Source of the DNA: Diorhabda sublineata
Lineage: Eukaryota > Arthropoda > Insecta > Coleoptera > Chrysomelidae
Length of the DNA: 64,000 nucleotides
Direction of reading: 5' to 3'
Assembly: GCF_026230105.1 (NCBI RefSeq)
Contig: NC_079483.1
Location: 3,651,312 to 3,715,311, forward strand
The stretch's first letter is position 1; every line of letters begins with the position of its first letter. Positions 12,001 to 62,160 of this stretch are shown piece by piece. The notes beneath the pieces are model-generated. The model saw only the letters and a list, made by a program, of their open reading frames with translations, had not been told where the DNA came from and made no database searches. Made by a program: the position numbers and the translations under genes.

Positions 12001-15000
12001 TTTGCTCAATTTCCACATCCTCTAAATAATTGTAAGTAAATAATGTGTGGTAATTTCGTTTCCATCTCCTTGAAAATATCATTTCTTCTTTTATACTAAG
12101 CGGTATTTCAATTAATGATCAAATCCGACTGATTGGATGAAGATAATCTTTTGAACTAATATTTATTACCGTGGAATTCCTCATCAAATTGATCAAACTA
12201 TGCGCATTCAACTCAAAGGCAAAGTGGTAACAATTGTCAAATATAAAGACATTCATCTTTGAATATTGGTTACAAATAGAAGAAACGATATAACTCGTAC
12301 TTTTTTCAGAAATTTGGTAGTTTCATCACTTTCTGGCACCGACTTTAATAAATCACTTTATTGGAATACATTTTTTCGACGGCCTTACATCTTGTCAATA
12401 GGTTATGAGTTATTTTATATACTTTTCAAATCTTCAAATAATCTCTTCAAGATGAGAGACCGATAGACAAATAAATTTCCAATAGGCAAAACACTGCACT
12501 GCATCTTTTAGATAGAAACAATTTTTGAAAGGCGTTTGAAACAATTCAAAATTTAAATCTCGTTCTGTCATACCTAGTACGGACTCTATACTCATAGCTT
12601 TCATTACATTAATGTCACCATCAGAACTAAATCATAAAATAACAATATTGTAGTTGTAGACCTGTTTTTTTATAAACTGCAGTTGATTCTTCACGTCGTT
12701 GGTACTCCATCATCTAACATTTGTATCATAAATACGAGTACAAGGACTTAATGATCTTTTCTAGAAGATTGAAAGTATTCCCTAATTTGAGACTTCGATG
12801 TGACTGGATATGATTTTCGATTTGGTAAACCATTTACTAATAGGAAAATAAAACCTACAGCTCTGTCTGTTTATTATGCGCGCTGCATCTTCTGCTACTC
12901 ACACAAACTTTAGCAAATGGACAAGAAGCTTGAAAGACCTTCGAAATAAAAAATGGCTTCCTCACATTGAGCACTTTTATTCAAATATCTAGAGTAATAA
13001 TACTTGGCAATATGTTCAAAATGTTGTAATGTAGCATCTCATACAATAAGTTTTCTCCAGCTTAGTACAAATAATGGCTAAACTTTTTAATAACTTTCTC
13101 ATATTTGTTTTTTTCAAGAAGAAATTCAATTATTCCGTTGAAATAGAATAGTCAAAGTTTTAGGCACTCATATTCAAAAGGTTGTGCTCTATAAAGGTTG
13201 TGGCTTGCAAAAAGAGGGAAATTACTCTGACGATTATCAAAGCTATCACTCTTGTGAAATCATTATGGATTATCTATTATTAACTGTTCAAACTTACATA
13301 CCTCTCCTTTATCATTTGATATTCAATCATTTTTTTTACTTACACTAACACTAATGCACTAATACACTAAATTCTAGAATAAGACCAAAAAGCTATATAC
13401 TCCGCAACAGCTTCCAATCCTCTACAAAGCCCAGATTAGTCCATCTTTGGAATATTGCTCGTACATTTAGAGCTCGGCTTCTAAAGTTGATCATAAAATT
13501 GGACAGCTTAGAGCATAAGCCCGCAAAGAGCAGTTTTTGCAAGAACTGCTCGACGAGTACGCTTGCAGACCCCCAGAACTTCAATTTATTGGGAATCCTT
13601 TCTTTGGAAAAGTGCAAGTCCGTGAAATCCGCTATCAGGCAAGGCAAGATCATAAAATTGGATAGCTTAGAGCATAACCCCGCCAAGAGCAGTTTGTGCA
13701 AGAGCTGCTACGAGTACGCCTGCAGACCTCCAGAACTTCAATTTATCGGGACTCATTTCTTTGGAAAAGTGCAAATCCGTGAAATCCGCTATCAAGGCAC
13801 TTCTTTCCCGAGCACTACAAACTACAGAAGCTCAAGATCAATTTTCAAAGACAAGCACCTATCAAATTACTTGAGTTTAAAAGGGTTCACTCTCTTGTTC
13901 TTGCTTTTTACATAAAAAAATCGATATCCGTAAAATTGACTAGAAAAAATTAATTATATACAAGACTTGTACACTAAATAAAAATAAAATATATGTAACC
14001 TTTTGTGCATTGCCTCGTAATTTCCCATATTGCCCTATACAGGAGAACGTCTCTGATCCGGCACTGCGCTTGCCGGCACTCCAGTAATCCGGCGCTCTCA
14101 GACGGGCGAGGTGGGGAAATCACATTGAAACATAATACTTAATAATAGTATAAGCAAACAACTGCCGATCGGCCCAAAAGCCTGATATTTTGTGTCGCGA
14201 AGATCTATTGTTTTAGTGTTATTTTGAACGCTGCTGTTTAGTAGTGTATCAAATTATTAACCTCGCAAATGAATACGGAGTCGGCCGTGCTACGATACAC
14301 GACTTATGAAAAAACAGTGACAAAATTAAATATTTTGGCAAATACATTGATACAATGATAATATAAAAACCACAAGAAAAACATTGAAAACTCAAGATAT
14401 GTATATGTCAGAGCAATACATATAAAAGAAAGATAGAAAAAAAGATGCTCAAGATGTAGAAGAGCAAGTTTTCCTTGCTACTGAAGAACCTGAGGAAAAT
14501 ATTAATCGTGATTTGATAGAGCTAAGAGAAACGATCGGCGAAAAACTTGTTGATGGATGCGAAAGTTTAACTACAGATTATGTGAGCGTATTACTAGCCG
14601 GCGAGAAAGAAAAAAACGGCCACTTTATGATAGACAGCGTAATAATCGAAGATATGTTGTGTGTTGAAATGAAGCGTCTGTTATTCATTTAGTTAGCCAT
14701 GATCCTGCAATGGGTGTCTTGGTATGTTAACTTTTTTGTTTACAATAGGCAGAGCCTAAGACGATTACTTTTAAATTTACATTTTTTAAAAGAGACCATT
14801 AAACCCTTTTTGTCTGTAATATGTACTTTTTACTTAAAATTCAAAAATAAAACTTGACTTCTTCTATATTTTTTGTAAAATATTACATTTTCCAGTAATC
14901 CGGAGTTTTTACTAATCCGGCACAACCCTAGTCTGATATCTGCCGGATTAACGAGAGTCTACTGTACTTCCCCATACTGCCTCGCACTTCCCTATACTGC

Positions 15001-15868
15001 CTTGTACTTCTAAAGTGCTTTCTTGTAATTCCTCAAGAAATCTACAATTATGTACTGCCTCAGCGGTTCACCCCTCGGTTATAAGTTGGTTATCTAAAAG
15101 CTTAGTTCAAATAGTGAAAAATCTTATACATTGTTATTTTTTGAAACAATCTAAGAAACGTCTACTGCGTGAGACCGTTATTTTTCAGACAGAATACTAT
15201 TTTTTACGAAGTAGACTAATAGCAAGTTGGGTTTCATCAAAGAAAATGAATTTCCATCAATTATTAATTGAACTAAATTCTCGATAGGTTACTGCTCCTT
15301 CTACAAATGCTTGTACATTCGGAATTTTCTTCTAGATGAAACGTTAGCGCATAATATAGACAAGAGTATAGCGTAAATTCGTTTTCTCTGGACAGCCTTT
15401 AATATGAAGAATTACTCCTGTTTTTTTTTTCAATTTTCCGTAAAATGGATGAATTCTGTCAAGACCATCATCCACCCCATTTCATTCTTTGAAGAAAATC
15501 ATATCCTCACTTTTACATTTCTCTTTTCGCTAAATTATTGACGTAAGCACTTGGTTATTCATGATATATATTCAAGTCGACTTACCTGGAGTTCCTTGGA
15601 CAGTAATTTTACTTCCTCTTAATCTAATAAGTGGTCCTGACCAAGGAGTATGTTCAAAAGTTGTTACACCCGTAAAAGTAAGAGTGGTACCTTCTTTTAA
15701 ATCAAGTTCTAGGGTTATTCCAGCAGGTACAACCAGATTCTTTATTGTTATATCTGTACAACTCTTCACTATCGATTCTACTTGATCGAAGTTTTCTATT
15801 TCACAATCATTGCCAGCCGTAGCTGAAATTATTGCAAATATTATATTGAATAATAGGAAAAACAACAT
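2820..15868 (-). CDS. GH28 polygalacturonase-family pectinase, four exons, complete
   Basis: Predicted secreted 364-residue protein of glycoside hydrolase family 28, which cleaves alpha-1,4 linkages of pectic homogalacturonan in the gut. Exons on the minus strand are 15868-15586, 11413-11202, 7286-6953 and 3085-2820. All have GT-AG borders and the phases join exactly (283+212+334+266 = 1,095 nt). Residues 1-18 form a signal peptide (MLFFLLFNIIFAIISATA) followed by GNDCEIENF. The right-handed beta-helix body carries family motifs NTDGFDV (172-178, catalytic D174), QDDC (194-197, D195/D196) and GGHGLS (215-220, H217). The fourth motif, usually RIK, reads HVK (251-253), so the substrate-binding Arg is His. 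Length and motif spacing fit beetle GH28 proteins. Many beetle GH28 copies are active endo- or exo-polygalacturonases, but copies with changed motif residues can be inactive, so activity is uncertain. Introns are 3.9-4.2 kb and full of transposon debris. Confidence 0.93.
3086..4247. other. GH28 intron 3, left part, nothing recognised
   Basis: AT-rich intronic sequence. Short open frames carry no recognisable domain. Confidence 0.4.
4256..4822. repeat. MITE with terminal inverted repeats AAGGCGTTCTACA
   Basis: The left end (about 4256-4316, GGCGTTCTACATGGTCAGGA...) is the imperfect reverse complement of 4768-4823 (...CCGTCCGTGTAGAACGCC), over roughly 60 bases. The arms enclose about 450 bases of non-coding DNA. 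This is the shape of a non-autonomous DNA transposon inside GH28 intron 3. No target duplication could be fixed and no transposase is present, so the superfamily is unknown. Confidence 0.65.
5080..5270. repeat. Second, partial copy of the right half of the same MITE
   Basis: 5160-5263 repeats 4745-4843 in direct orientation with few differences, including GTAGAACTAAGCAACAAACG and the terminal GTGTAGAACGCC. The homology runs on into the flank (TTCAATGAGTTAATAGCAATG). This points to a tandem duplication of the element's right end plus flank rather than a separate insertion. Confidence 0.65.
5270..6952. other. GH28 intron 3, right part
   Basis: Apart from the 28-bp minisatellite, no gene or RNA was recognised. 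The stretch 6300-6880 has the A-rich, purine-biased look of a badly decayed LINE, but no motif could be read. Confidence 0.35.
5922..6005. repeat. 28-bp minisatellite, three copies
   Basis: The unit CGTTTTGCACAGTGAGATTC plus about 8 bases repeats at a 28-base period starting near 5926, 5954 and 5982, with a degenerate fourth start (TTCGACCGTTTC) at about 6009. It lies in GH28 intron 3. Confidence 0.85.
6953..7286 (-). CDS. GH28 exon 3 (catalytic core)
   Basis: Acceptor TTTCAG before position 7286; donor TCG G|GTAAGT. This single exon holds all the catalytic motifs: NTDGFDV, QDDC, GGHGLS and the altered HVK. Confidence 0.94.
7860..10260 (+). mobile_element. Decayed R1/LOA-like LINE with RT and RNase H-side remnants
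   Basis: Plus-strand conceptual pieces with many stops read as a non-LTR retrotransposon. 8015-8060 gives a DIEGAFDNTPFEAI-type palm motif. 8190-8260 gives SPLMWSLIVDKLIWELTDLG. 8380-8415 gives LGLNINPNKTYLI. 9870-10190 gives NLRRLTGVLSGNCHLNGHL and the zinc-knuckle-side C-terminal region. The order is that of an R1/LOA-type ORF2. The YADD box is degraded (RYTND at about 8280). It sits in sense orientation to the plus strand within GH28 intron 2, opposite to the host gene. Clade naming rests on motif style only. Confidence 0.7.
11202..11413 (-). CDS. GH28 exon 2
   Basis: Acceptor TTTTTAG before position 11413. The exon encodes GSLLNGQGELYWDHIGDKGP through WVIDNSLGDQ. Donor CAA|GTAAGA, phase 0. 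The GQGELYWD and CPHHCIYIGRSDGLTI stretches match the usual GH28 strand pattern. Confidence 0.92.
11540..11790 (+). mobile_element. Jockey-type reverse transcriptase fragment
   Basis: A short plus-strand piece reads VSTFTDDTAILSV at about 11598-11637, a variant of the Jockey FADDTAIL active-site box, followed by a lysine-rich decayed tail. No other part is preserved next to it. It lies in GH28 intron 1. Confidence 0.6.
11800..13390. other. GH28 intron 1, unclassified remnant
   Basis: The minus strand at 11822-12082 holds an 86-codon open frame containing YLEDVEIEQIVDDTLKSIEL, preceded by short open pieces up to about 12480. Composition suggests part of a mobile-element protein, but no family motif was recognised. 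Nothing is seen in the rest of the stretch. Confidence 0.3.
13390..13990 (+). mobile_element. Jockey-like LINE 3' end with an internal 159-bp tandem duplication
   Basis: The frame reading LYKAQISPSLEYCSYIWSSA (about 13418-13480) and, after a repeated block, SFFPEHYKLQKLKINF-like sequence (13800-13850) matches the C-terminus of Jockey-type RT proteins. The segment from 13489 is repeated from 13648 (period 159), which creates a 142-codon ORF with two similar CK-C-containing halves. That ORF is a by-product of the duplication, not a host gene. Confidence 0.65.
13985..15015. repeat. Minisatellite interrupted by a pogo element
   Basis: Units of about 20 bases resembling ACTTCCCTATACTGCCTCGT occur before 14038 (two) and after 14965 (three). 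The pogo element has split the array at a TA inside a unit. Confidence 0.6.
14040..14964 (+). mobile_element. Decayed pogo/Tigger-type transposon
   Basis: The ends CAGGAGAACGTCTCTGATCC and, inverted, CAGTAGACTCTCGTTAATCC are imperfect terminal repeats flanked by TA on both sides. Both ends continue into CCGGCA/CCGGATTA motifs, typical of Tigger elements. Inside, at about 14250-14340, the plus strand reads INLANEYGVGRATIHDL, the CENP-B/pogo helix-turn-helix. The rest of the transposase is reduced to scraps (for example VYYGCESL-like codons near 14550), leaving a 925-bp internally deleted copy. Confidence 0.8.
14965..15585. other. GH28 intron 1, proximal part
   Basis: Beyond the minisatellite units nothing recognisable is seen. 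The 90-codon plus-strand open frame at 15015-15287 shows no family features. Confidence 0.35.
15586..15868 (-). CDS. GH28 exon 1 (signal peptide and N-terminus)
   Basis: ATG at 15868-15866. The exon encodes the signal peptide and the first helix turns (VESIVKSCTDITIKNLVVPA) and ends CCA G|GTAAGT, phase 1. This is the only ATG upstream of the hydrophobic segment that gives a signal peptide. Confidence 0.92.
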
Positions 15869-15904
15869 TTTGATAGAAGATTATTTTTTCAAATATACAC
15901 TCAA

Positions 15905-15930
15905 TGAGGTAATACGTATTTAAATGATTG
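15905..15930 (-). promoter_or_regulatory. Possible TATA-like element of the GH28 gene
   Basis: TTTAAATA on the minus strand (15924-15917) lies about 50 bases above the start codon, with an initiator-like TCATT at about 15905. The spacing between the two is shorter than usual, so this is only a candidate. Confidence 0.25.
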
Positions 15931-16199
15931 TTTAAAGTGATTGTGTAATTATTCCCGATAACGTATCAATATCAAATTATTATATTTGCGTAATTGCGAG
16001 ACTGAACATCAGTAAATACTTGAGATATAATATAGAAAAGGTAGGTCATTAATTAAATCATTCAGTTATGGTTACAAAAACCATATATTATAACTAATAA
16101 ATAGTAAGAAGGCGATAGGCACATATATAGTTGTAGAAGTTGAATACAAATGTACGCAAAAACGAGAAACTTTCTTAACGTATAGGCCGCTACAAACAC

Positions 16200-17745
16200 C
16201 AGAAGCTTAAGCTCTGAGAATCAAGCCAAATATCAGAAGACAACTGGATAGACTACCAAACAAAGCTATTTGAAGGAGAAAGTGATACTAAGGAAGCTAA
16301 CATTACGTGGAAGCAACCATTCAAAAAGTCCTTAATAAACAGAAACTCTTCAAAACAGGATGAAGTTCATGATGAGCTACTATAGTACGGTGGCCAACAT
16401 CTCACACAAAAAATTACAAATCTTATCAGAAAAATCCTCCTACATTATGAAATACCAGACAGATGACGAACCTTAACAATTATACTCATGTTTAATTACA
16501 GAGGGATGAATTTGTTAGATATAAAATTGAAATTCGTTACAAAAATTATCACCAACGATAGTAACTCGAACACAAAACTAGAAGATGATGATTCAGATCA
16601 GGAATATTCTGCATATTCATTCAACAAAAACTGGTTGAGAAATCTATATAATAACAAAAACTAGCATTTCTTTACTTCATTGACCTCAAAAGAAGCCTTT
16701 GACTGTATTATAGTGGAATAGAAATTTATCAATATAATCAAGACCATCGAAAACATATACTCAGATAATGAAATTCAGGCTAGTACCAGTGGTAAACAAA
16801 TAAAAACCAAAGATGCGGCTAGGCAAAGGAGTGACAGAGAAACCAAGATCCTGTGCTATGCTGATACGTCATAATATGTGCTGAAAATAATGATGATCTT
16901 AAAAGATTATTAAATACCATTAATCTCACAGGAAACCAGTAGATGCAAATTAGAAATAGAATGTCAAATAATATAATAGAGAATGAAATACAAGTACCTT
17001 GGAATTGATACAACTAGTTCATAGGTCATAGTTACGTTGTGGGCGCCTAAGGGGTCGTTAAGCATATACGCCTTCAGATAGGCCAGTCGTGCCCCACATC
17101 ACGTTACTAATGTCCAATTCCCTTTGAGAAGTCGATGAGGTACTTTGGCTTGTAATCACACACATTAGTTACCAGATTTTGTAGTTTTTTCTTGAACTCC
17201 AGCACTAACCTAGAGCACACCTTTTGGTTTGGTAGTTCATATAACCAGTTATAGATACGTAGAAGACAAGGTAAGAGAACAAGTAGCTGAAGCAAATAAG
17301 GTCGCGAAATATCTGCAGAACGTAATATGGTGGAACAAAGACCTAACACAAGAAACAATGACAAGAATTAAAAAAGCAACTATAAGACATATAAATCAAA
17401 AACAAGACCAGAAATATCAAAAACGAAAGAGCTCTTGGAGACCCCGAAAATGGAAATTGTCAAGTCTTGGGATAAACACTACTAGACTGAGAACGAAGCG
17501 AAAACAACAGACATTGAAGAATGGGTATAACGCAGTAAAAAACAATGAAACAACAAGTCGAATGACAGACGATAGACTGGTAAAAATAGCAAGGGATAAA
17601 TTTCAATTTGAGCATGGAGCAGAGGTCGTTCAAGAAAGAGGTGGAGTGATAATTTAGAGCCAGGATGAGGAAAGTTATTGAATAAGGACCGGGCCTATTA
17701 TGTAAGAAAGAAGAAGAAGAGGAAGAAGAATAAACAGTGGAATGC
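16200..17745 (+). mobile_element. 5'-truncated, decayed RTE-type LINE
   Basis: Plus-strand pieces follow the RTE order. KYGGQHLTQKITNLIRKIL lies at about 16387-16440, then LLDIKLKFVTKII and a remnant of the FVDLKKAFD motif near 16675. A long 3' open piece follows at 17229-17657 with EDKVREQVAEANKVAKYLQN and later TDDRLVKIARDKFQFEHG. The end is an A/G-rich GAA repeat at 17706-17730, typical of RTE tails. About 200 bases of unrelated sequence (17025-17228) interrupt it. It lies between the two host genes. Confidence 0.75.
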
Positions 17746-17749
17746 ATTT

Positions 17750-18898
17750 ATGTAATAACTAATAAATTTGTTCACTTACTTAATTCTTCTACCCCGTATC
17801 TTTATAAGTGTGTAAATATTCCTCATAACCTCTCTCTCACTTACTTCTGTACTTGATAAGCATTCTCAAAGTTTCTTTCATCTGCTGTCAGCTCACATTC
17901 TTTAACCTTGCTCTTCTTGGTTTTTCCTCTGAACTTCTTCAATATTCTAGCTTCTAATATCTGTTTTAATAATATTTCTTCTGCAATTTGTTGTAAGTAG
18001 TTTATATCAGTTGCTGTTTCACATTTTGCTATCTTCTTCTTCTTTCTTATGCTCAGTTTCTGTCTTTTTTGACATTTCCCAGCACTCGTTTCTCTTATTT
18101 TCCAAAGTTGAGTCCAAAGATTATACCAATAAATCTTCTAATGTCTTAGTCCAGTTAGTAGAATAAGAGACAAATCTCTTTCACAGACTGTACCCTGCGA
18201 TGGCTGGCTTCGTTAGTAATTTATCGACTACTCATGCCTTTAGAGGATTTGTAGTTATTGCTTTGTAACTTATGTTGAATCCAATGCTTCGACTCCTTGT
18301 CTTGCCATTATCTGATTGATGAAGTATATTGCCCTATTGGACAGGGCACCTACAATATCTATAGAAACTCATAACTCTATCTTTGTAGACTTTTTAGCTT
18401 TTTCCAGTTTCCTCATTAGACTATACAGATCAGAAGCAGTTAATAAGCAGTTCTGCTCTAATATGAGACTCGATAGTTTTTTTCCATAGCTTTTTAAAAG
18501 AAAAACAAACATTGATGATTCGATAGGATATAACTTCTGAGCAGCGTATTGTCCGCGCCTTAGTACTAACTCTTAGGTCTGTCAAAGACTTGCTAGCTAG
18601 CGCGAAAAGAATTAAGTCCGCTCATAAGTATTGTTTTTCCCTTGTGGAAAAGGATCGGGTAGATTCCCTCGTTTTCTGGAGATTCCAAAGGCTAAGGATT
18701 TGATTCTTCCTGTCCTAAAGATTCGAAAAACGAGAAAGATTATTCAACTTTTGCAAACCATAGATTTAATGTAAGTACATATAACTTCATTATCTGAAGA
18801 AAATAGTTTACCACGTAAGTGTCTTCTAAGTTCTGGAAAAGTTGCTGAAGATAATTAGTCCAGTCGAGATAGCCTAAAAATCATCATTCTGCCTAGTT
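17750..18898. other. Intergenic stretch, unclassified
   Basis: The minus strand shows a lysine/glutamate-rich broken frame (17830-18120) and a second broken frame with a VDKLLTKPAIAGYSL-like piece (18180-18240), suggestive of mobile-element coding remnants. No family could be named. Confidence 0.3.
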
Positions 18899-20093
18899 TT
18901 CCACGATATGTGTGAAACTTTGTATTTCGGTGATGGAAAGTGTGTACAAAGACATATCTTTATCCGTGGTCTGAAATAATTTTTTATCATTGTCAAAAAC
19001 ACGTATATATGTCAGATTATAAGGCAATTTCTCAATTTTTGCGTATAGCTTCGTTGCTGGTGATTTTACATAAAAAAGTTAAATCATTTTTTTTGTCATT
19101 AAAATACCTATAAAAGTAGACGCTGCACGTTGAAAAATATTAATTAGTTCAAGAGATAAATGAAAATGACAATGACTATTGTTGTTTCTAGATGAACAAT
19201 TATAAAGGAGTTTAGTTATTGTCATTGAGTATTGTAATTGTTAAGTAAAGTAGCAGTTAAGTAAAAGTTTAATGGTTCATGACTTATGACCATATAAGTA
19301 AATTAACAGCAATAACAAAAAACTAAGAAGTCGACGTTTATTTAGAAAAAAAATGGAATTTTGCAATCAAGAGAATTTTTTTTCAAAATCCCCTTAGTTG
19401 CAAAATGAAATCTCGTGCGAATACGTCTTTTTTTCATAACTTTTTGTTTTTTGTTACGTAAATCGAAAGTGCATAAAAATAGCTTGCATTTAAAAAAAAA
19501 TTCAGTTTTGTTGACAAACCACGGAGATACAGATCGGGAAAGTGAAAAATTAACTATGTACAACAAATTTAGCGAGGTGACGAAAAAAAAAATACCCAAT
19601 AACTTTTTATTTATAGTACTATCATTACATAAAAAATGTTTAGCCGTACTTCTCTGGGGGTCTAATTGCGATAAAAGGATGATTTTTTTTAATTTGATAT
19701 CTTGCATAGTTAAACACTATTTAATATGAGAACCTAATTGATCACAGATATGTATAAAAAATAAAGAAATTTACCCAATGATAATAAATAAGCTCCTTTA
19801 CAATTGTTTATGTATAAACAACAATAGTTATTGTTATTTTCGTTTATCTTTTGAACTAATTAATATTTTTCAACGTACATCTACTTTTATAGGTCTATTA
19901 CAAGTAAAAAATGATTTAACTTTTTTTAAGTAAATTCACCAGCAACGAAGCTATAAGGAAAAAATGAGAAATTAACTTAAACACATTTAGGTGTTTTTAA
20001 GAATGACAAAAATTATTTCAGACCACGGATAAAGATATGTCTTTGTACACACTTTCCATCACCGAAATACAAAGTTTCACACATATCGTGGAA
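18899..20093. mobile_element. Foldback-like element with inverted repeats of about 300 bp
   Basis: The left arm, starting TTCCACGATATGTGTGAAAC at 18899 and running to about 19235, is the reverse complement of the right arm, from about 19765 to GTTTCACACATATCGTGGAA ending 20093. The outer 90 bases match almost perfectly; the inner parts match at roughly 80-85% by eye. The roughly 530-base loop has no recognisable protein; a 104-codon ORF at 19415-19729 is AT-rich and unlike any family. No clear target duplication (flanks GCCTAG... and TACCAAG...). It ends about 130 bases from the ABC transporter stop codon. Confidence 0.85.
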
Positions 20094-20177
20094 TACCAAG
20101 CGATTTTTCCTAAATTGCCTGGACAAAATTATGTTAATGCAGTTAAAAAAACACCCATATAATATATTATAAATTAT

Positions 20178-20183
20178 TTTATT
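20178..20183 (-). terminator. Candidate poly(A) signal of the ABC transporter
   Basis: AATAAA on the minus strand, about 40 bases past the stop. A second AATAAA overlaps the stop codon itself (20224-20219) and is too close to be the main signal. Confidence 0.45.
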
Positions 20184-20222
20184 TACACAAATTTTATGAA
20201 TAGGCACGTTTATCAAATTTTA

Positions 20223-61320
<41,098 letters not shown>

Positions 61321-62160
61321 CTAAAATTAATATTATTCAGTTGATTCATGAACAAAGCAAAAATAAAATTTCACTTAACTCGGTAAATGGCAACATTGCG
61401 TCACCTAGTTCTCATCTGCCTAACAAAGATGCTCTAAAATTTAGTTTTACTTCAAGTTGAAAGCATGTTCAATTTATGTTATGTGCGTAGAACAAATTTT
61501 CTATTGGTGTCATAATTTTCTATTGGTGTCATAAGTGACTCACAATTTTCTAGTAAAATCTGACGAAAGCCCTGGAATTTTTTTACTAATTGAAGTTAAT
61601 GTATGAATGCTAAGTACGTTTGAATGGCCGAAATATTTCTCAGAACGAATTGTGAATCAGTAAAAGACAATCCACACGAAGGAGCTTCCTCTAATGTTGC
61701 GGCATGGTAATTAAATATAGCTAGTCCTAACTACTCGTGCTTTACGTCGTGAGTCTAATATCAAAAGTAGTTTCACGCAGAAGAAGATGCAGGGTCGATC
61801 CCTACTATTCATCTTCAAAGACTAGAGAGTTCGGAAAGTCTCGAAAAAACCTATTTACTCGGCATCTACCCAATGTCACGCTGGATTAAATTTAGCGGAC
61901 TGGAAAGAGTGCGCTAAAGATATTCATGTATCTCAGATGAATAATAATACAGCGTGAATCTGAGGGTAAGTGGACTATACTGAGCTATATTGAAGGTATT
62001 GAAAGGCTTCTATGACGTATTAAAAAGTTTCTCTTAAAGAAGTGATAGAGAATAAAAAATATTATCATTATTATTATTTGGATGATTTAATTATAATTTT
62101 TACAATATATTATTTTCTCTGCTTTGCAGTACTGCATCGTTTATACACTAGCTACCCCTT
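61321..62160. other. Upstream of the first confirmed ABCC exon
   Basis: No conserved N-terminal exon could be recognised. A short direct repeat, TTTTCTATTGGTGTCATAA, occurs twice at 61498-61532. Confidence 0.4.
61404..61415 (-). other. Weak candidate for the missing ABCC start
   Basis: An ATG at 61415-61413 followed by three codons and a donor AG|GTGACG (GT at 61404-61403) would join exon A in phase across an 84-base intron. It lacks the usual N-terminal NP...AN motif of MRP4-like proteins. The true first exon more likely lies farther right, possibly outside the window. Confidence 0.15.

Noticed and set aside
13487..13915. 142-codon ORF with two CK-C repeats, possible small cysteine-containing protein
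   Set aside because: The repeat comes from a 159-bp tandem duplication inside a Jockey 3' end, and another frame reads as the RT C-terminus.
19415..19729. 104-codon ORF inside the long-inverted-repeat element
   Set aside because: AT-rich, lysine/phenylalanine-biased, overlapped by an even longer antisense ORF; no motif, so not called a gene.
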